A stretch of 64,000 nt of DNA from Nitrospirota bacterium (GTDB lineage: Bacteria > Nitrospirota > Thermodesulfovibrionia > Thermodesulfovibrionales > Dissulfurispiraceae). A program made the translations under genes and the position numbers. Under the pieces are notes generated by a model, which was given only the letters and a program-made list of their open reading frames with translations, was not told the DNA's origin and ran no database searches. Positions 7,479 to 15,779 of this stretch are shown piece by piece. Position 1 is the first letter of the stretch. The number at the start of each line of letters is the position of its first letter. Where the stretch lies: positions 20,558 through 84,557 of the forward strand of contig JAMCVZ010000053.1 of the NCBI GenBank assembly GCA_023476565.1. Reading direction: 5' to 3'.

Positions 7479-9122
7479 TCATTTTATCGCAACAGCCAGG
7501 TTTGCCTGGTTGCCAAAAGATCGGATACAGCGAATATTTTTAAAACCAGCTTTTCTCAAAAGAAGAGCTATTTGCTTCTCGCTGTAAAAGCGATAGTGCC
7601 CCTGACTTTCTTTGATCCTTATCATACCCGCGCTGCTCAGCAGCTTCTTTGCCTTTTCTATATCTGCTTTCTTACGTATTTGTGAAACAAAGTTACGGTA
7701 GATTAAAGAAAGGTCGGCATAGGGTTTTAACGACGATACAACAAGAATTCCGCCAGGTTTGAGTATTCGGAAGCACTCTTTTAGAAGAAGGGATGGTGAC
7801 TGCAAATAGGATATAAGCAGACTGCAGCAGATTTTATCGGCAACCCCCTCTTTGAAACAAATATAGGTACCATTATGATGTTGCCTTTTGGAAAAGTCTA
7901 CATCTCCGCTTAAGTAATGTAACTTGTTGAGGTATTCATGTTTTCCCATTTTCTTGAGGATATCTGCATGGCCTTTCTTGGCACTTTGTAACACGGCATC
8001 AACAATATCAACCCCTATATATGTCGGGAAATTGTCGATATTCTTTTCCATTATCCATGTTCCAAAGAAACCAGGTCCACAGCCGAGATCTAGGACGATA
8101 TCCTCTTTGCCTATTCCTCCAAAAATATTTATGACATCTTCCATATAGGCACGGAAATCAGGAATATGATCAATAAACGAATATTTTGTCAGGTACTTTT
8201 TCCAGAACAAGCTTTCTTGCTCTTTGATTATCTCACATGTCCTTAATCTCTTTTTTTCGAGGCGCTTTTGTGCTGCCTCCACACTGAGAGGAGGTTTTAT
8301 TACATCTTTGTGATCGATCCTCTCCTTGTTGAGATATTGTTTACAGCTCGTCACCGTCTGTCTGAATATGCACAGTGCTCCTAACGGGTTTTCGTTTATC
8401 TGGTGCAAGACATTTCGGATGATGTGAAGGCCAGATATTGCATGTCCGCTACTCATGACCTTTTTAACATCTTCGATTTCCACCCATGCATCGTTATCAG
8501 CAAAGAAATAACCGGTAGGAATCCTAAGTTTTCTAAAATCGTTCAAAGTGCTTCTTATACTATGATAGTTATTAGTAATCGCATCTTCCATGAAATTAAC
8601 ACTTATTTGATAGCCGAAAATGTCAGAGAACTTCTTTTTTTTGAATTTCCCTCTTTTTACGAGATCTACGAGGTCCTCCCGGTATATGGACTTAAGAGTA
8701 GCTTGAAGGTTGACTATCCCGCCTATCCCCAACAGATATTTGATCCTCCTGTCTTCAGTAGCGGCTTTCAAGGAGTATCTCCACGATAGGGATTTTGCGA
8801 CAATGCCGATTGTTGGAGGATGAAAAGTCTTCGATACAAAATCAATGCTCGCTATAAGGTCTTTTTTCCCTCCGCTCAAGGTGAAATCGTACATATCACC
8901 GTCGCTCTCCCCCGGATGGCTTGTGCCATCATAGCGCAGGACATCGAAGCCATTCATAGCTAAAAAATACGATAGCCCGACTGAATCACATTTGGTCTCT
9001 CCAAATGCGCTAGGAATAATGATAAAAGGCCTTTTTTTATCAGCAGGAGGGATGTGATCACATGCAGCAATGATTGTTTGCCCCGAGGGGGTTCTGTATG
9101 AAACAAAATCGGTTTTAATCAT
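7479..9122 (-). CDS. LuxD-like acyl-ACP thioesterase fused to SAM-dependent methyltransferase
   Basis: A 547-residue two-domain enzyme. Residues 1-265 resemble LuxD, the myristoyl-ACP thioesterase of lux operons. Shared features are VLRYDGTSHPGESDG, the nucleophile motif AKSLS with S111 (LuxD has A-x-S-x-S), GGIVNLQATL, ADNDAWV with D211, and H240 in VLHQINEN, giving a complete Ser-Asp-His triad at nearly the LuxD positions. Residues 330-547 are a class I methyltransferase with SAM motif I VLDLGCGPGFFG and the post-motif GGILVVSSLKPY. No luxA, B, C or E gene is present. The fusion suggests release of a fatty acyl chain from the adjacent ACP followed by methylation, for instance to a methyl ester. 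It overlaps the ACP gene by four bases. AT-rich compared with neighbours. The domain calls are firm; the product is inference. Confidence 0.88.
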   Translation of the reverse strand: MIKTDFVSYRTPSGQTIIAACDHIPPADKKRPFIIIPSAFGETKCDSVGLSYFLAMNGFDVLRYDGTSHPGESDGDMYDFTLSGGKKDLIASIDFVSKTFHPPTIGIVAKSLSWRYSLKAATEDRRIKYLLGIGGIVNLQATLKSIYREDLVDLVKRGKFKKKKFSDIFGYQISVNFMEDAITNNYHSIRSTLNDFRKLRIPTGYFFADNDAWVEIEDVKKVMSSGHAISGLHIIRNVLHQINENPLGALCIFRQTVTSCKQYLNKERIDHKDVIKPPLSVEAAQKRLEKKRLRTCEIIKEQESLFWKKYLTKYSFIDHIPDFRAYMEDVINIFGGIGKEDIVLDLGCGPGFFGTWIMEKNIDNFPTYIGVDIVDAVLQSAKKGHADILKKMGKHEYLNKLHYLSGDVDFSKRQHHNGTYICFKEGVADKICCSLLISYLQSPSLLLKECFRILKPGGILVVSSLKPYADLSLIYRNFVSQIRKKADIEKAKKLLSSAGMIRIKESQGHYRFYSEKQIALLLRKAGFKNIRCIRSFGNQANLAVAIK

Positions 9123-9379
9123 TTCGATATATTTCTCATGCTCTTATAAACGTAATCCGCAGCATCTTTTACGGTTACAAGCTTGGGGAAAACGGCACTT
9201 TCTTTGATGAGCTTGATATCAAATGCTTCTTCAATTTCCTGTGTGATCTCCAATATACCATAGGAGTCTAACCCGAGTTCGTCAACAAGTAGAGTAGATA
9301 ATTTGATCTGGCCCAGAGGGATATCTAGGCTTTCAGATAAGATGTATCTTACCCTCTCCTCTATTTCCCTATGTTTCAT
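9119..9379 (-). CDS. Acyl carrier protein, dedicated
   Basis: An 86-residue acidic four-helix carrier protein of normal ACP length. The phosphopantetheine attachment site is S39 in DELGLDSYGILEI, a variant of the usual DSL motif in which Ser is followed by Tyr and Gly. Helix II and III patterns (EITQEIEEAFDIKL) are typical. It lies between a ketosynthase gene (11-base overlap) and the LuxD-methyltransferase gene (ATGA overlap), so it is not the housekeeping ACP, which normally sits with fabF/fabD. It should tether the acyl chain acted on by these two enzymes. It needs a phosphopantetheinyl transferase encoded elsewhere. Confidence 0.92.
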   Translation of the reverse strand: MKHREIEERVRYILSESLDIPLGQIKLSTLLVDELGLDSYGILEITQEIEEAFDIKLIKESAVFPKLVTVKDAADYVYKSMRNISK

Positions 9380-10619
9380 TATTATTAAATCTCCTCAGCA
9401 CCATGCAGGCATTATTATTGCCCACCCCAAAAGAATTCAGCAATACAGTATCAAGACGCGCTCTTCTTGCCTTGTTAGGAACATAATCCAGGTCGCATTC
9501 CGGATCAGGATGCTTATAGTTGATTGTCGGCGGTATAAGATTACTCTCCAGCGCCAGTACGCAGGAAACCGTTTCAATAGCACCAGAGGCCCCAGCGGTA
9601 TGGCCAATCATTGATTTTATAGAGCTGATGGGTACATTGTAAGCGTGTTCTTTAAATACCGCCTTTAACGTCTTTGTTTCGGCCTTATCATTAGGTTGGG
9701 TAGAATTCCCGTATGCGCTGATATAATCAATCTCGTATGGCTTTATCTCGGCTTCCCTGAGAGTTGCTCGCATTACTTTTGCAGCCTGCACTCCTTCCGG
9801 CTCGGGCAGCACCATATGATATGCTCCGCAGTTAAAGCTGTAACCCGCTATCTCAGCATAAATGTAAGCATTTCTTGTAAGAGCATGCGACAACTCTTCC
9901 AGGATGAGAACTGCTCCCCCCTCTCCAAGGACAAAGCCGTCCCTTTCCTTATCGTAAGGTCTGCACGCCTCTTCAGGCACATCATTCCTTTTAGATAGAA
10001 GCTGCAAGTTGCAGAAAGCGCTAAAAGTTATAGGAGTTATAGGGGCCTCGGCTCCACCGGCAAGTATGACATCTGCATCATTATTCTGGATAAGCCTGAA
10101 TGCCTGACCGATAGCATTAGTGCCTGAGGCACATGCAGTGGAAATAGCCAAATTCGGACCGGTTAAATCATGCATTATTGAGATATTGCTCGAAACGGCG
10201 TTAGTACTTACTTTTGGGATACTAAGGATATTTACTCTGTTAAATCCCTTCTGGTATCCAGTAATGATTTGCTCCTCATGAAACAACACTCCGCCGAACA
10301 CAGAGCCTATACTTATACCTATACGATTCTTATCTTCTCTCTCTAAATTTATACCTGAATCCTCTATCGCCATTTTTGCTGAAGCAAGGCCGAAATGAAC
10401 AAATCTATCAACTTTTCGAACGGTGACTTTAGGGATAAAATTTAAAGGATCAAAATCATGCACTTGTGCGGCAATCTTTGTGTCTAATTTCGATGTATCA
10501 AAATCTTTAATAAGGCTAACACCTGATCTGCCCTCGATGTTTGCCCGCCAGAATTCATCCTTGCCTATACCATTTGGGGCAACGACACCGAGGCCTGTAA
10601 TCACCACTCTACGACGCAT
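9369..10619 (-). CDS. Beta-ketoacyl-ACP synthase (FabF-like) with altered active site
   Basis: A 416-residue protein of FabF length beginning MRRRVVITGLGVVAPNG. The nucleophile C163 (STACASGTNA) and H340 (SMIGHTAGASG) are at exactly the E. coli FabF positions. The other catalytic histidine, H303 in FabF, is replaced by Tyr (ISAYGNSTQPND; codon TAC at 9713-9711, one base from His CAC). The gating loop FGFGGTN is FGVGNNN. Loss of H303 is expected to impair decarboxylation of malonyl-ACP, so the protein may load or transfer acyl chains rather than extend them. It is the first gene of the six-gene operon. No clear ribosome-binding site precedes its ATG. Divergent from the diguanylate cyclase gene across 116 bases. 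Confidence 0.92.
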   Translation of the reverse strand: MRRRVVITGLGVVAPNGIGKDEFWRANIEGRSGVSLIKDFDTSKLDTKIAAQVHDFDPLNFIPKVTVRKVDRFVHFGLASAKMAIEDSGINLEREDKNRIGISIGSVFGGVLFHEEQIITGYQKGFNRVNILSIPKVSTNAVSSNISIMHDLTGPNLAISTACASGTNAIGQAFRLIQNNDADVILAGGAEAPITPITFSAFCNLQLLSKRNDVPEEACRPYDKERDGFVLGEGGAVLILEELSHALTRNAYIYAEIAGYSFNCGAYHMVLPEPEGVQAAKVMRATLREAEIKPYEIDYISAYGNSTQPNDKAETKTLKAVFKEHAYNVPISSIKSMIGHTAGASGAIETVSCVLALESNLIPPTINYKHPDPECDLDYVPNKARRARLDTVLLNSFGVGNNNACMVLRRFNNNET

Positions 10620-10735
10620 CGTACATATTAATTAATAATTCCGTAAAAATTCAATTGTTTTTATGCTATAATAGCGGTTTCAAATAGCTTGAGGCTGGAT
10701 TAATCGAATCGTAAAGCCTCGATAAAGGATCTGGA
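10620..10735. promoter_or_regulatory. Divergent promoter region of the signalling operon and the cyclase gene
   Basis: The 116-base gap between two divergent genes is AT-rich on its left side and contains ATTAATTAAT, a perfect palindrome. On the plus strand TATAAT at 10667-10672 is a good -10 box for the diguanylate cyclase, with a poor -35. On the minus strand TTGAAT (10656-10651) lies about 17 bases before TTAATA, which would place the start of transcription very near the ketosynthase ATG; that gene also lacks a clear ribosome-binding site. A shared regulator acting on both directions is plausible but not shown. Confidence 0.5.
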
Positions 10736-12616
10736 ATGAACCTTTTAGGAATAATCGGGTATCCTTTATTCTTTGTTGCTGCCTCAGAGATATTACTGGG
10801 ATTCATCTTCCTTAAAAAAAATCCACGCAACAGCCCTGTAAATAAAGCTGTTGCAGCATTATCTTTCTTTTTATCTTTATGGTGCATGTTTGCGGGTATT
10901 GTATACGTCCGTGCATCAATGGGACTGGATTACGATATTTTTTACCGCGCATGCTGGATAGGCTGGCTTGCCGCACCGGCAGCATTTCAATTAGTCTTCT
11001 ATTTGCGAGACGAAAAGAGCCGGAAAGCACGCTTGATAGGCATTATCCTTTATCCTTTTTGGTTCATAATGTTTATTTTATGCCTTGTCACAGACCTTGT
11101 TGAAAAAGGCGCTTATTCACTGATTCCCTTTGTTGTCCGCCGAGGCCCTCTTGGAAATCCGGCCCGTTTTTTAGGGGCTGTCCTCCTCATATGGTTAACT
11201 TACGAGGTCTTCAAATTAAGAAAACAGAGCATGAGCCTAAAAAGAGCCCAGCTTAGTTATTTTCTTTTAGGGACCATACTACTGGCCGGAAGTGCAGCAT
11301 TAGTGGAAGGCGTATTTCAAGTATTTGGAGGACTGGGGGTTGAACCCAAAGTAGCCTCTTATGTCAGCCTCCCCTGGGCGGCTCTCACCTACTATTCAAT
11401 TGGGCGTTACAGATTATTCGATATCCAGATAGCAATCTCGCGCACATTAACAATCGTACTTTTTCTTACCGGGGCGGTAGCTGTCCATATCGGCTTGTTT
11501 AAACTACTGGAGCCCGTAATAGGCTCGATACCGGCAATTCTCGTCTCACTCTCGATTATCTTTTTTATTTTCCTTAAAACTCCATTAAAGAAGAAAATTG
11601 AGACCCTCATAAATGACATTGTTTTAAGGAATAAATACGGCTATCAGGAAATTCTTAGAGAGTCCACCAGGGCCGTGGCAACCATTTCGGACCTGAACGA
11701 GCTGTTGAATTACATAGTCGTTATTATAGGAAAAAGCCTGAAGGTGGAGAGCATATGCCTGTTCATAAAAGAGGAAGACGGCTTGTATCATGCACATTGC
11801 AGTTGCGGGATCGATAAGAAGACGGCATCTGCGTATAAATTGGGGAGTGGCATTATCAACTGGCTCATGCTGACAAGGCAGGTATTTATCCGGGAGGAGC
11901 AGGAGATGTTAAAGACCCCCGAGAATTTCAGCGCAGTCTACACAGACCTGGGAAAAATAAGCGCTGAATTGGTTATACCCTTGTTTCACAAGGGGGAGCT
12001 TGCCGGCATCCTGACCTTGGGATACAAAGGGAACAGAGAAATATACGTTCAAAGCGACATCGATCTTCTGGAATCATTGGCCGACCAAGCCGCCATTGCG
12101 ATTAAAAATATCAGGCTCTCAGCGGAAGCCATCACTGACGGACTCACAGGGCTCTACGTCCATAAATATTTTAATATAAGGCTGCAGGAGGAAATAGAGC
12201 GCGCCAAACGGTACAGACATCCCCTGAGCCTGCTCCTTATCGATGTCGATCATTTCAAGAGAGTAAACGATGCGCACGGCCACCTTGCAGGAGACAGGAT
12301 ATTGAGAGCAATTTCAAGATTGTGGAAAGATAATATCAGATCAGGCGATGTTCTATCCCGGTACGGCGGTGAGGAGTTCGCAGTCATATTGCCCGAAACA
12401 TCAAAAGCGGATGCGGTAAAAGTAGCCGAAACCTTGCGATCCTATACCGAGAGCGCGAGAGTTGACGGGATAAGAGTGACCATCAGCATCGGTGTTGCAT
12501 CCATCGGGGAAGGGGATTTGGATTGCGATCGCAATAAATTAATCAGAAATGCCGATAAAGCGCTCTATCTCGCAAAGCATAAGGGAAGAAACAGGACTGA
12601 ACTTACAGACTGGTAA
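10736..12616 (+). CDS. Diguanylate cyclase with 7TM sensor and GAF domain
   Basis: A 626-residue membrane protein. The first 290 residues carry about nine hydrophobic helices and end with the block GRYRLFDIQIAISRT, which closely matches VIRYRLIDINIVIKKT in the 7TM kinase at 5348-7468; the following linker (I-x-x-x-S...LNELLNYIV) is also similar. A GAF domain (about 300-455) and a GGDEF domain (about 462-626) follow. The active site G544-G-E-E-F is intact and the inhibitory site R535-S-G-D538 is present, so it should make cyclic di-GMP with product feedback. The ATG at 10736 follows AAGGA with good spacing. Divergent from the fatty-acyl signal operon, it probably reads the same or a related membrane signal. 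The membrane half is again AT-richer than the catalytic half. Confidence 0.92.
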   Translation: MNLLGIIGYPLFFVAASEILLGFIFLKKNPRNSPVNKAVAALSFFLSLWCMFAGIVYVRASMGLDYDIFYRACWIGWLAAPAAFQLVFYLRDEKSRKARLIGIILYPFWFIMFILCLVTDLVEKGAYSLIPFVVRRGPLGNPARFLGAVLLIWLTYEVFKLRKQSMSLKRAQLSYFLLGTILLAGSAALVEGVFQVFGGLGVEPKVASYVSLPWAALTYYSIGRYRLFDIQIAISRTLTIVLFLTGAVAVHIGLFKLLEPVIGSIPAILVSLSIIFFIFLKTPLKKKIETLINDIVLRNKYGYQEILRESTRAVATISDLNELLNYIVVIIGKSLKVESICLFIKEEDGLYHAHCSCGIDKKTASAYKLGSGIINWLMLTRQVFIREEQEMLKTPENFSAVYTDLGKISAELVIPLFHKGELAGILTLGYKGNREIYVQSDIDLLESLADQAAIAIKNIRLSAEAITDGLTGLYVHKYFNIRLQEEIERAKRYRHPLSLLLIDVDHFKRVNDAHGHLAGDRILRAISRLWKDNIRSGDVLSRYGGEEFAVILPETSKADAVKVAETLRSYTESARVDGIRVTISIGVASIGEGDLDCDRNKLIRNADKALYLAKHKGRNRTELTDW

Positions 12617-12744
12617 CACCGGGCTCATCGGACCTCCGGGCACTGGAAGGCCTTTATGTCTTAACTGCCTCCAATTCATTCAATCTATTCACGAAGGCCC
12701 TGTAATTTTCCTCCGGCCTGCCGTGCTGGTACATTACGCTTGCA

Positions 12745-14298
12745 TCAGCTTGTTATCCATTTGCGATTTTCCCGCTCAAGCAGTTGATAAGCCGCTGCCG
12801 GTCCCCAGTCGCCCGCTGCGTAATTCGGGAAATCTTCGGGGGGATTGCCCTCCCATCTCGAAAGAATAGGATCGACGATTGCCCACATCTCCTCAACCGT
12901 GTCTTCTCTTACAAAGAGCGTCAGGTCCCCTCTCATGCAATCAATCAGCAGTCTCTCGTAAGGGGGGTGGACCTTCATTTTGAATGTTTCGTTATAATTG
13001 AAAACCATATTCACATGGTAGATATGGCTTTCGGAATATGGGTATTTCACCCCGAAGCGCAGCGCTATCTTTTCATCGGGCTGGATGGTCAGGATAATGA
13101 TATTGGGTTCCAGGGTATCGCACGTACGCCCGAAGAGCTTTACCGGGAGTTGCTTGAACTGCAGGCATATCTCGGTGATGCGCGTGGGCAGCCGCTTTCC
13201 TGTACGGATGTAAAACGGCACCCCAGCCCACCTCAGGTTATCGATATAAAATTTGCCGGCGAAAAAAGTCGGGGCATTCGATATTGGAGAGACATTTTTC
13301 TCTTCCCTGTATCCGGCAACCGGCCTGCCCCGTATCGTGCCCGGCCCGTACTGTCCACTTACCATGAACTTATCTAGGTAACCCTCATCCATATGGTGGA
13401 CGGCCCGGAGTATCTTTAATTTCTCATCACGAATGAAATCGGCCTTAAAGGCGATCGGCGGCTCCATCGCGATCAAACCGAAGATTTGCATGATATGGTT
13501 CTGGACAATGTCCCTCACAACACCTGCTCTCTCATAGAATGCCCCTCTGTGCTCGATCCCTATATCCTCGGCAACGGTTATCTGTACGTTGTCAATATAG
13601 TGCCGGTTCCATATCTCTTCGAATATGGTGTTGGTAAAACGGAAAAAAATAATATTCTGCACGGAATCTTTGCCGAGATAGTGGTCAATGCGGTATATCT
13701 GGTTCTCATCAAAGGCATCCAGCAGGATTTTATTCAATTCCTCTGCCGACCTCAGATCATGTCCGAACGGTTTCTCGACAATGATCTTCGTCCTGAACTC
13801 CCCTTTGGCGAGATTGTGCTCTTTCAGCTTTTTAACCACGAGCGGAGTAACCTGGGGCGGAAGCGCCATGTAGTAAATGACATTTTTATTGCCGTTTGAA
13901 TCGGGAATTGCAATCTGATCAACTCTCTTGCGGAGCTCCCCGAATTTTTCATCGTCTTCCAGATCGCCTGATAAAAAATTCAGGTATCCGCTGAATTCGT
14001 CCCACGTGCCCTCATCAAAAGGTTCCCTGCCGAACTCCCTGACCGCCCCTTTTATTACAGTGCGGTATTGCTCATCGCTCAACCCGGTCCTGTCGAATCC
14101 CAGAAGAGAGAACCCGCCGGCAAGAACATTTTCCCGGAAAATATAAAAGATGGACGGCAGGAGCTTTCTCTGGCTTAAATCACCGGCCCCCCCGAAAATG
14201 ACCATAGTAAAGGGCTCAATCCTTTTCCCCTCAACAGGGATGTCGCACGTCTGCAAAAACCTGCTGTACATCATGTCGGGGCTTTCCATGACAGACAT
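12745..14298 (-). CDS. zwf: Glucose-6-phosphate 1-dehydrogenase
   Basis: A 517-residue enzyme of normal length that oxidises glucose 6-phosphate to 6-phosphogluconolactone with NAD(P)+, the entry to the oxidative pentose phosphate pathway. The N-terminal nucleotide-binding segment MVIFGGAGDLSQRKLLPSIF and the substrate/active-site motif RIDHYLGKDSVQN (with the catalytic region His) are both present, as is the EKPFGHD block. It is the last gene of a tkt-tal-rpiB-zwf minus-strand cluster and starts 25 bases after the rpiB stop. No 6-phosphogluconolactonase gene adjoins it. The 128 bases between its stop and the cyclase gene stop hold no gene. Confidence 0.97.
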   Translation of the reverse strand: MSVMESPDMMYSRFLQTCDIPVEGKRIEPFTMVIFGGAGDLSQRKLLPSIFYIFRENVLAGGFSLLGFDRTGLSDEQYRTVIKGAVREFGREPFDEGTWDEFSGYLNFLSGDLEDDEKFGELRKRVDQIAIPDSNGNKNVIYYMALPPQVTPLVVKKLKEHNLAKGEFRTKIIVEKPFGHDLRSAEELNKILLDAFDENQIYRIDHYLGKDSVQNIIFFRFTNTIFEEIWNRHYIDNVQITVAEDIGIEHRGAFYERAGVVRDIVQNHIMQIFGLIAMEPPIAFKADFIRDEKLKILRAVHHMDEGYLDKFMVSGQYGPGTIRGRPVAGYREEKNVSPISNAPTFFAGKFYIDNLRWAGVPFYIRTGKRLPTRITEICLQFKQLPVKLFGRTCDTLEPNIIILTIQPDEKIALRFGVKYPYSESHIYHVNMVFNYNETFKMKVHPPYERLLIDCMRGDLTLFVREDTVEEMWAIVDPILSRWEGNPPEDFPNYAAGDWGPAAAYQLLERENRKWITS

Positions 14299-14323
14299 AA
14301 GGAGTCCTTGCCTCTCTCAACCT

Positions 14324-14782
14324 TCATCCTTTGCTAAAATCCCTCTCCATATCTTTTACCTTTTCAAGCCTGCGCACATGCCGCTCAGCGCCGGAGAACC
14401 GGGCAGAAAGAAAACGCAGCACTATTTCTTTGGCAAGCTCAGGTCCTATAACCCTTTCGCCGAGACTGAGCACATTCATGTCATCATCCTCAACTCCCTG
14501 ATGCGCGGAGTACGTATCATGGCATACGGCTGACCTGATACCCGGGAATTTATTCGCCGCAACCGAGGCGCCGACGCCGCTTCCGCATACCAGGATCCCC
14601 CTCTCCGCCTTTCCCTGGAGTATCGCCTCTGCGACAGCCTTTGAGAAATCGGGGTAATCATCGGATGCCTCCGGGCCGTATGCGCCGAAGTCGAGCACCT
14701 CAAAGCCTTTGGACTCTAAAAACGGCGCTACGATATTTTTAAGGGCAAAACCGCCGTGATCCGCTCCTATCGCTACTTTCAT
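14324..14782 (-). CDS. rpiB: Ribose-5-phosphate isomerase B
   Basis: About 152 residues from the ATG at 14782 (MKVAIGADHGGFALK), the usual RpiB/LacAB length and start; a longer frame upstream comes from repeat sequence. The enzyme interconverts ribose 5-phosphate and ribulose 5-phosphate. The family blocks GADHGG, VLDFG, DDYPDFSKAVAEAI, GILVCGSGVGASVAANKFPG (phosphate-binding loop) and the cysteine in CGSG, together with the histidine in VCHDTYSA, are seen. Located between tal and zwf, fitting pentose phosphate metabolism. An intergenic palindromic repeat (14797-14880) separates it from tal. Confidence 0.95.
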   Translation of the reverse strand: MKVAIGADHGGFALKNIVAPFLESKGFEVLDFGAYGPEASDDYPDFSKAVAEAILQGKAERGILVCGSGVGASVAANKFPGIRSAVCHDTYSAHQGVEDDDMNVLSLGERVIGPELAKEIVLRFLSARFSGAERHVRRLEKVKDMERDFSKG

Positions 14783-14796
14783 GAGATGGACCTTTC

Positions 14797-14880
14797 GCTT
14801 TACAGTGTCAGTTGAAGGAGTTTTTCCAATATTATTTACCAATCACTGACACTGATCACTGACACCGGCACTCATCACTG
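14797..14880. repeat. Palindromic intergenic repeat, GTGTCAG family, copy 1
   Basis: The stretch between tal and rpiB contains AGTGTCAGT on one side and several CACTGACAC units on the other, able to pair around an AT-rich loop. The same sort of arrangement (GAGTGTCGGTGG ... CAACTGACACTGACCACCGGCACTG) occurs at 44650-44725. It resembles a small dispersed non-coding element rather than a terminator, as no T tract follows. Confidence 0.6.
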
Positions 14881-14883
14881 TTT

Positions 14884-15768
14884 TTACGTGCGCGCCCCCG
14901 CAGGTTGCCCTATGAGAGAATTCCAATCTTTTGAGAAATTTTCCATTCCTTTTACAGTCAGGTCGTGGCTGATATCATAGTCCTGCCATTTTTTCGAAAG
15001 GTCGCTATCTTTGCAGGGAATAGTTCGCAAGCCTTTTGAATCATACCTGTAGTCATCGCCGGGCATCGGGAGGCCCTTCTCGCCCCATTCCTTCAATATC
15101 TCAAACGGAACGGTAATAATATCCGAACCGAGCTTTATCGCATACAGCAGATGATCCATATTCCTTACGCTTGCGGTCAGGACTTCCACATGGCCGTCGC
15201 CTTTCCGGTACATCCCGACGATATTCGATATCAAGTCCATGCCGTTTTCCCCCCTGTCGTCAAGCCTCCCGATGAAGGGTGAGACAAACACGTCGCCTCT
15301 CTTTGCGCCACGCGTTGCGGCGTAAACCGCGGCAGCCTGTTCCTGGGTGAAACAGAGGGTCAGATTCACACGCAGGCCGCTTTTAACCGCCTGCTCCGCA
15401 GCGATTAATCCCTCTTGGGATGCAGGGAACTTGATCTGGGCATTGGGAATCCATGAAAACATTTCCCTGCCCTGCCGCAGCATCTCATCAGCCTTCGTAG
15501 AAAGGTCGGCATATACCTCGATCGATACAGACCCCCGGGGGATCAGCGCCGATATTTTCTTGACAACATCCCTGTAATAATTATAGATATCCTCCGAGGT
15601 AAATCTACCGCCGCGCTCAAGATGCTCGCGAACCCCCGGGGTTTTTGCAATCAAGGTAGGATTTGTCGTCTGTCCGTCAAGGAAGCCCAGGAGCTTTATA
15701 ATTTCTTTCGTTTCATCGGGATTGCCCCCATCCAGAAATATTCTCGTCTTAAGATTGTGCGGTCTCAT
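14884..15768 (-). CDS. tal: Transaldolase
   Basis: A 294-residue class I aldolase-fold enzyme that moves dihydroxyacetone between sedoheptulose 7-phosphate and glyceraldehyde 3-phosphate. Seen are the strand FLDGGNPDETKEII at the start, SIEVYADL, the Schiff-base region NAQIKFPAS with the expected catalytic lysine, NLTLCFTQEQA, and FVSPFIGRLDDRG. It is longer than the 220-residue fructose-6-phosphate aldolase type and carries an extra C-terminal part with MPGDDYRYD. It starts 11 bases after the transketolase stop, so the two are probably cotranscribed. Confidence 0.93.
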   Translation of the reverse strand: MRPHNLKTRIFLDGGNPDETKEIIKLLGFLDGQTTNPTLIAKTPGVREHLERGGRFTSEDIYNYYRDVVKKISALIPRGSVSIEVYADLSTKADEMLRQGREMFSWIPNAQIKFPASQEGLIAAEQAVKSGLRVNLTLCFTQEQAAAVYAATRGAKRGDVFVSPFIGRLDDRGENGMDLISNIVGMYRKGDGHVEVLTASVRNMDHLLYAIKLGSDIITVPFEILKEWGEKGLPMPGDDYRYDSKGLRTIPCKDSDLSKKWQDYDISHDLTVKGMENFSKDWNSLIGQPAGART

Positions 15769-15779
15769 AAAAACTCCTT

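Noticed and set aside
7479..10619. A bioluminescence (lux) operon
   Set aside because: Only the LuxD-like domain is present; no luciferase (luxAB), reductase (luxC) or synthetase (luxE) genes are in the window.
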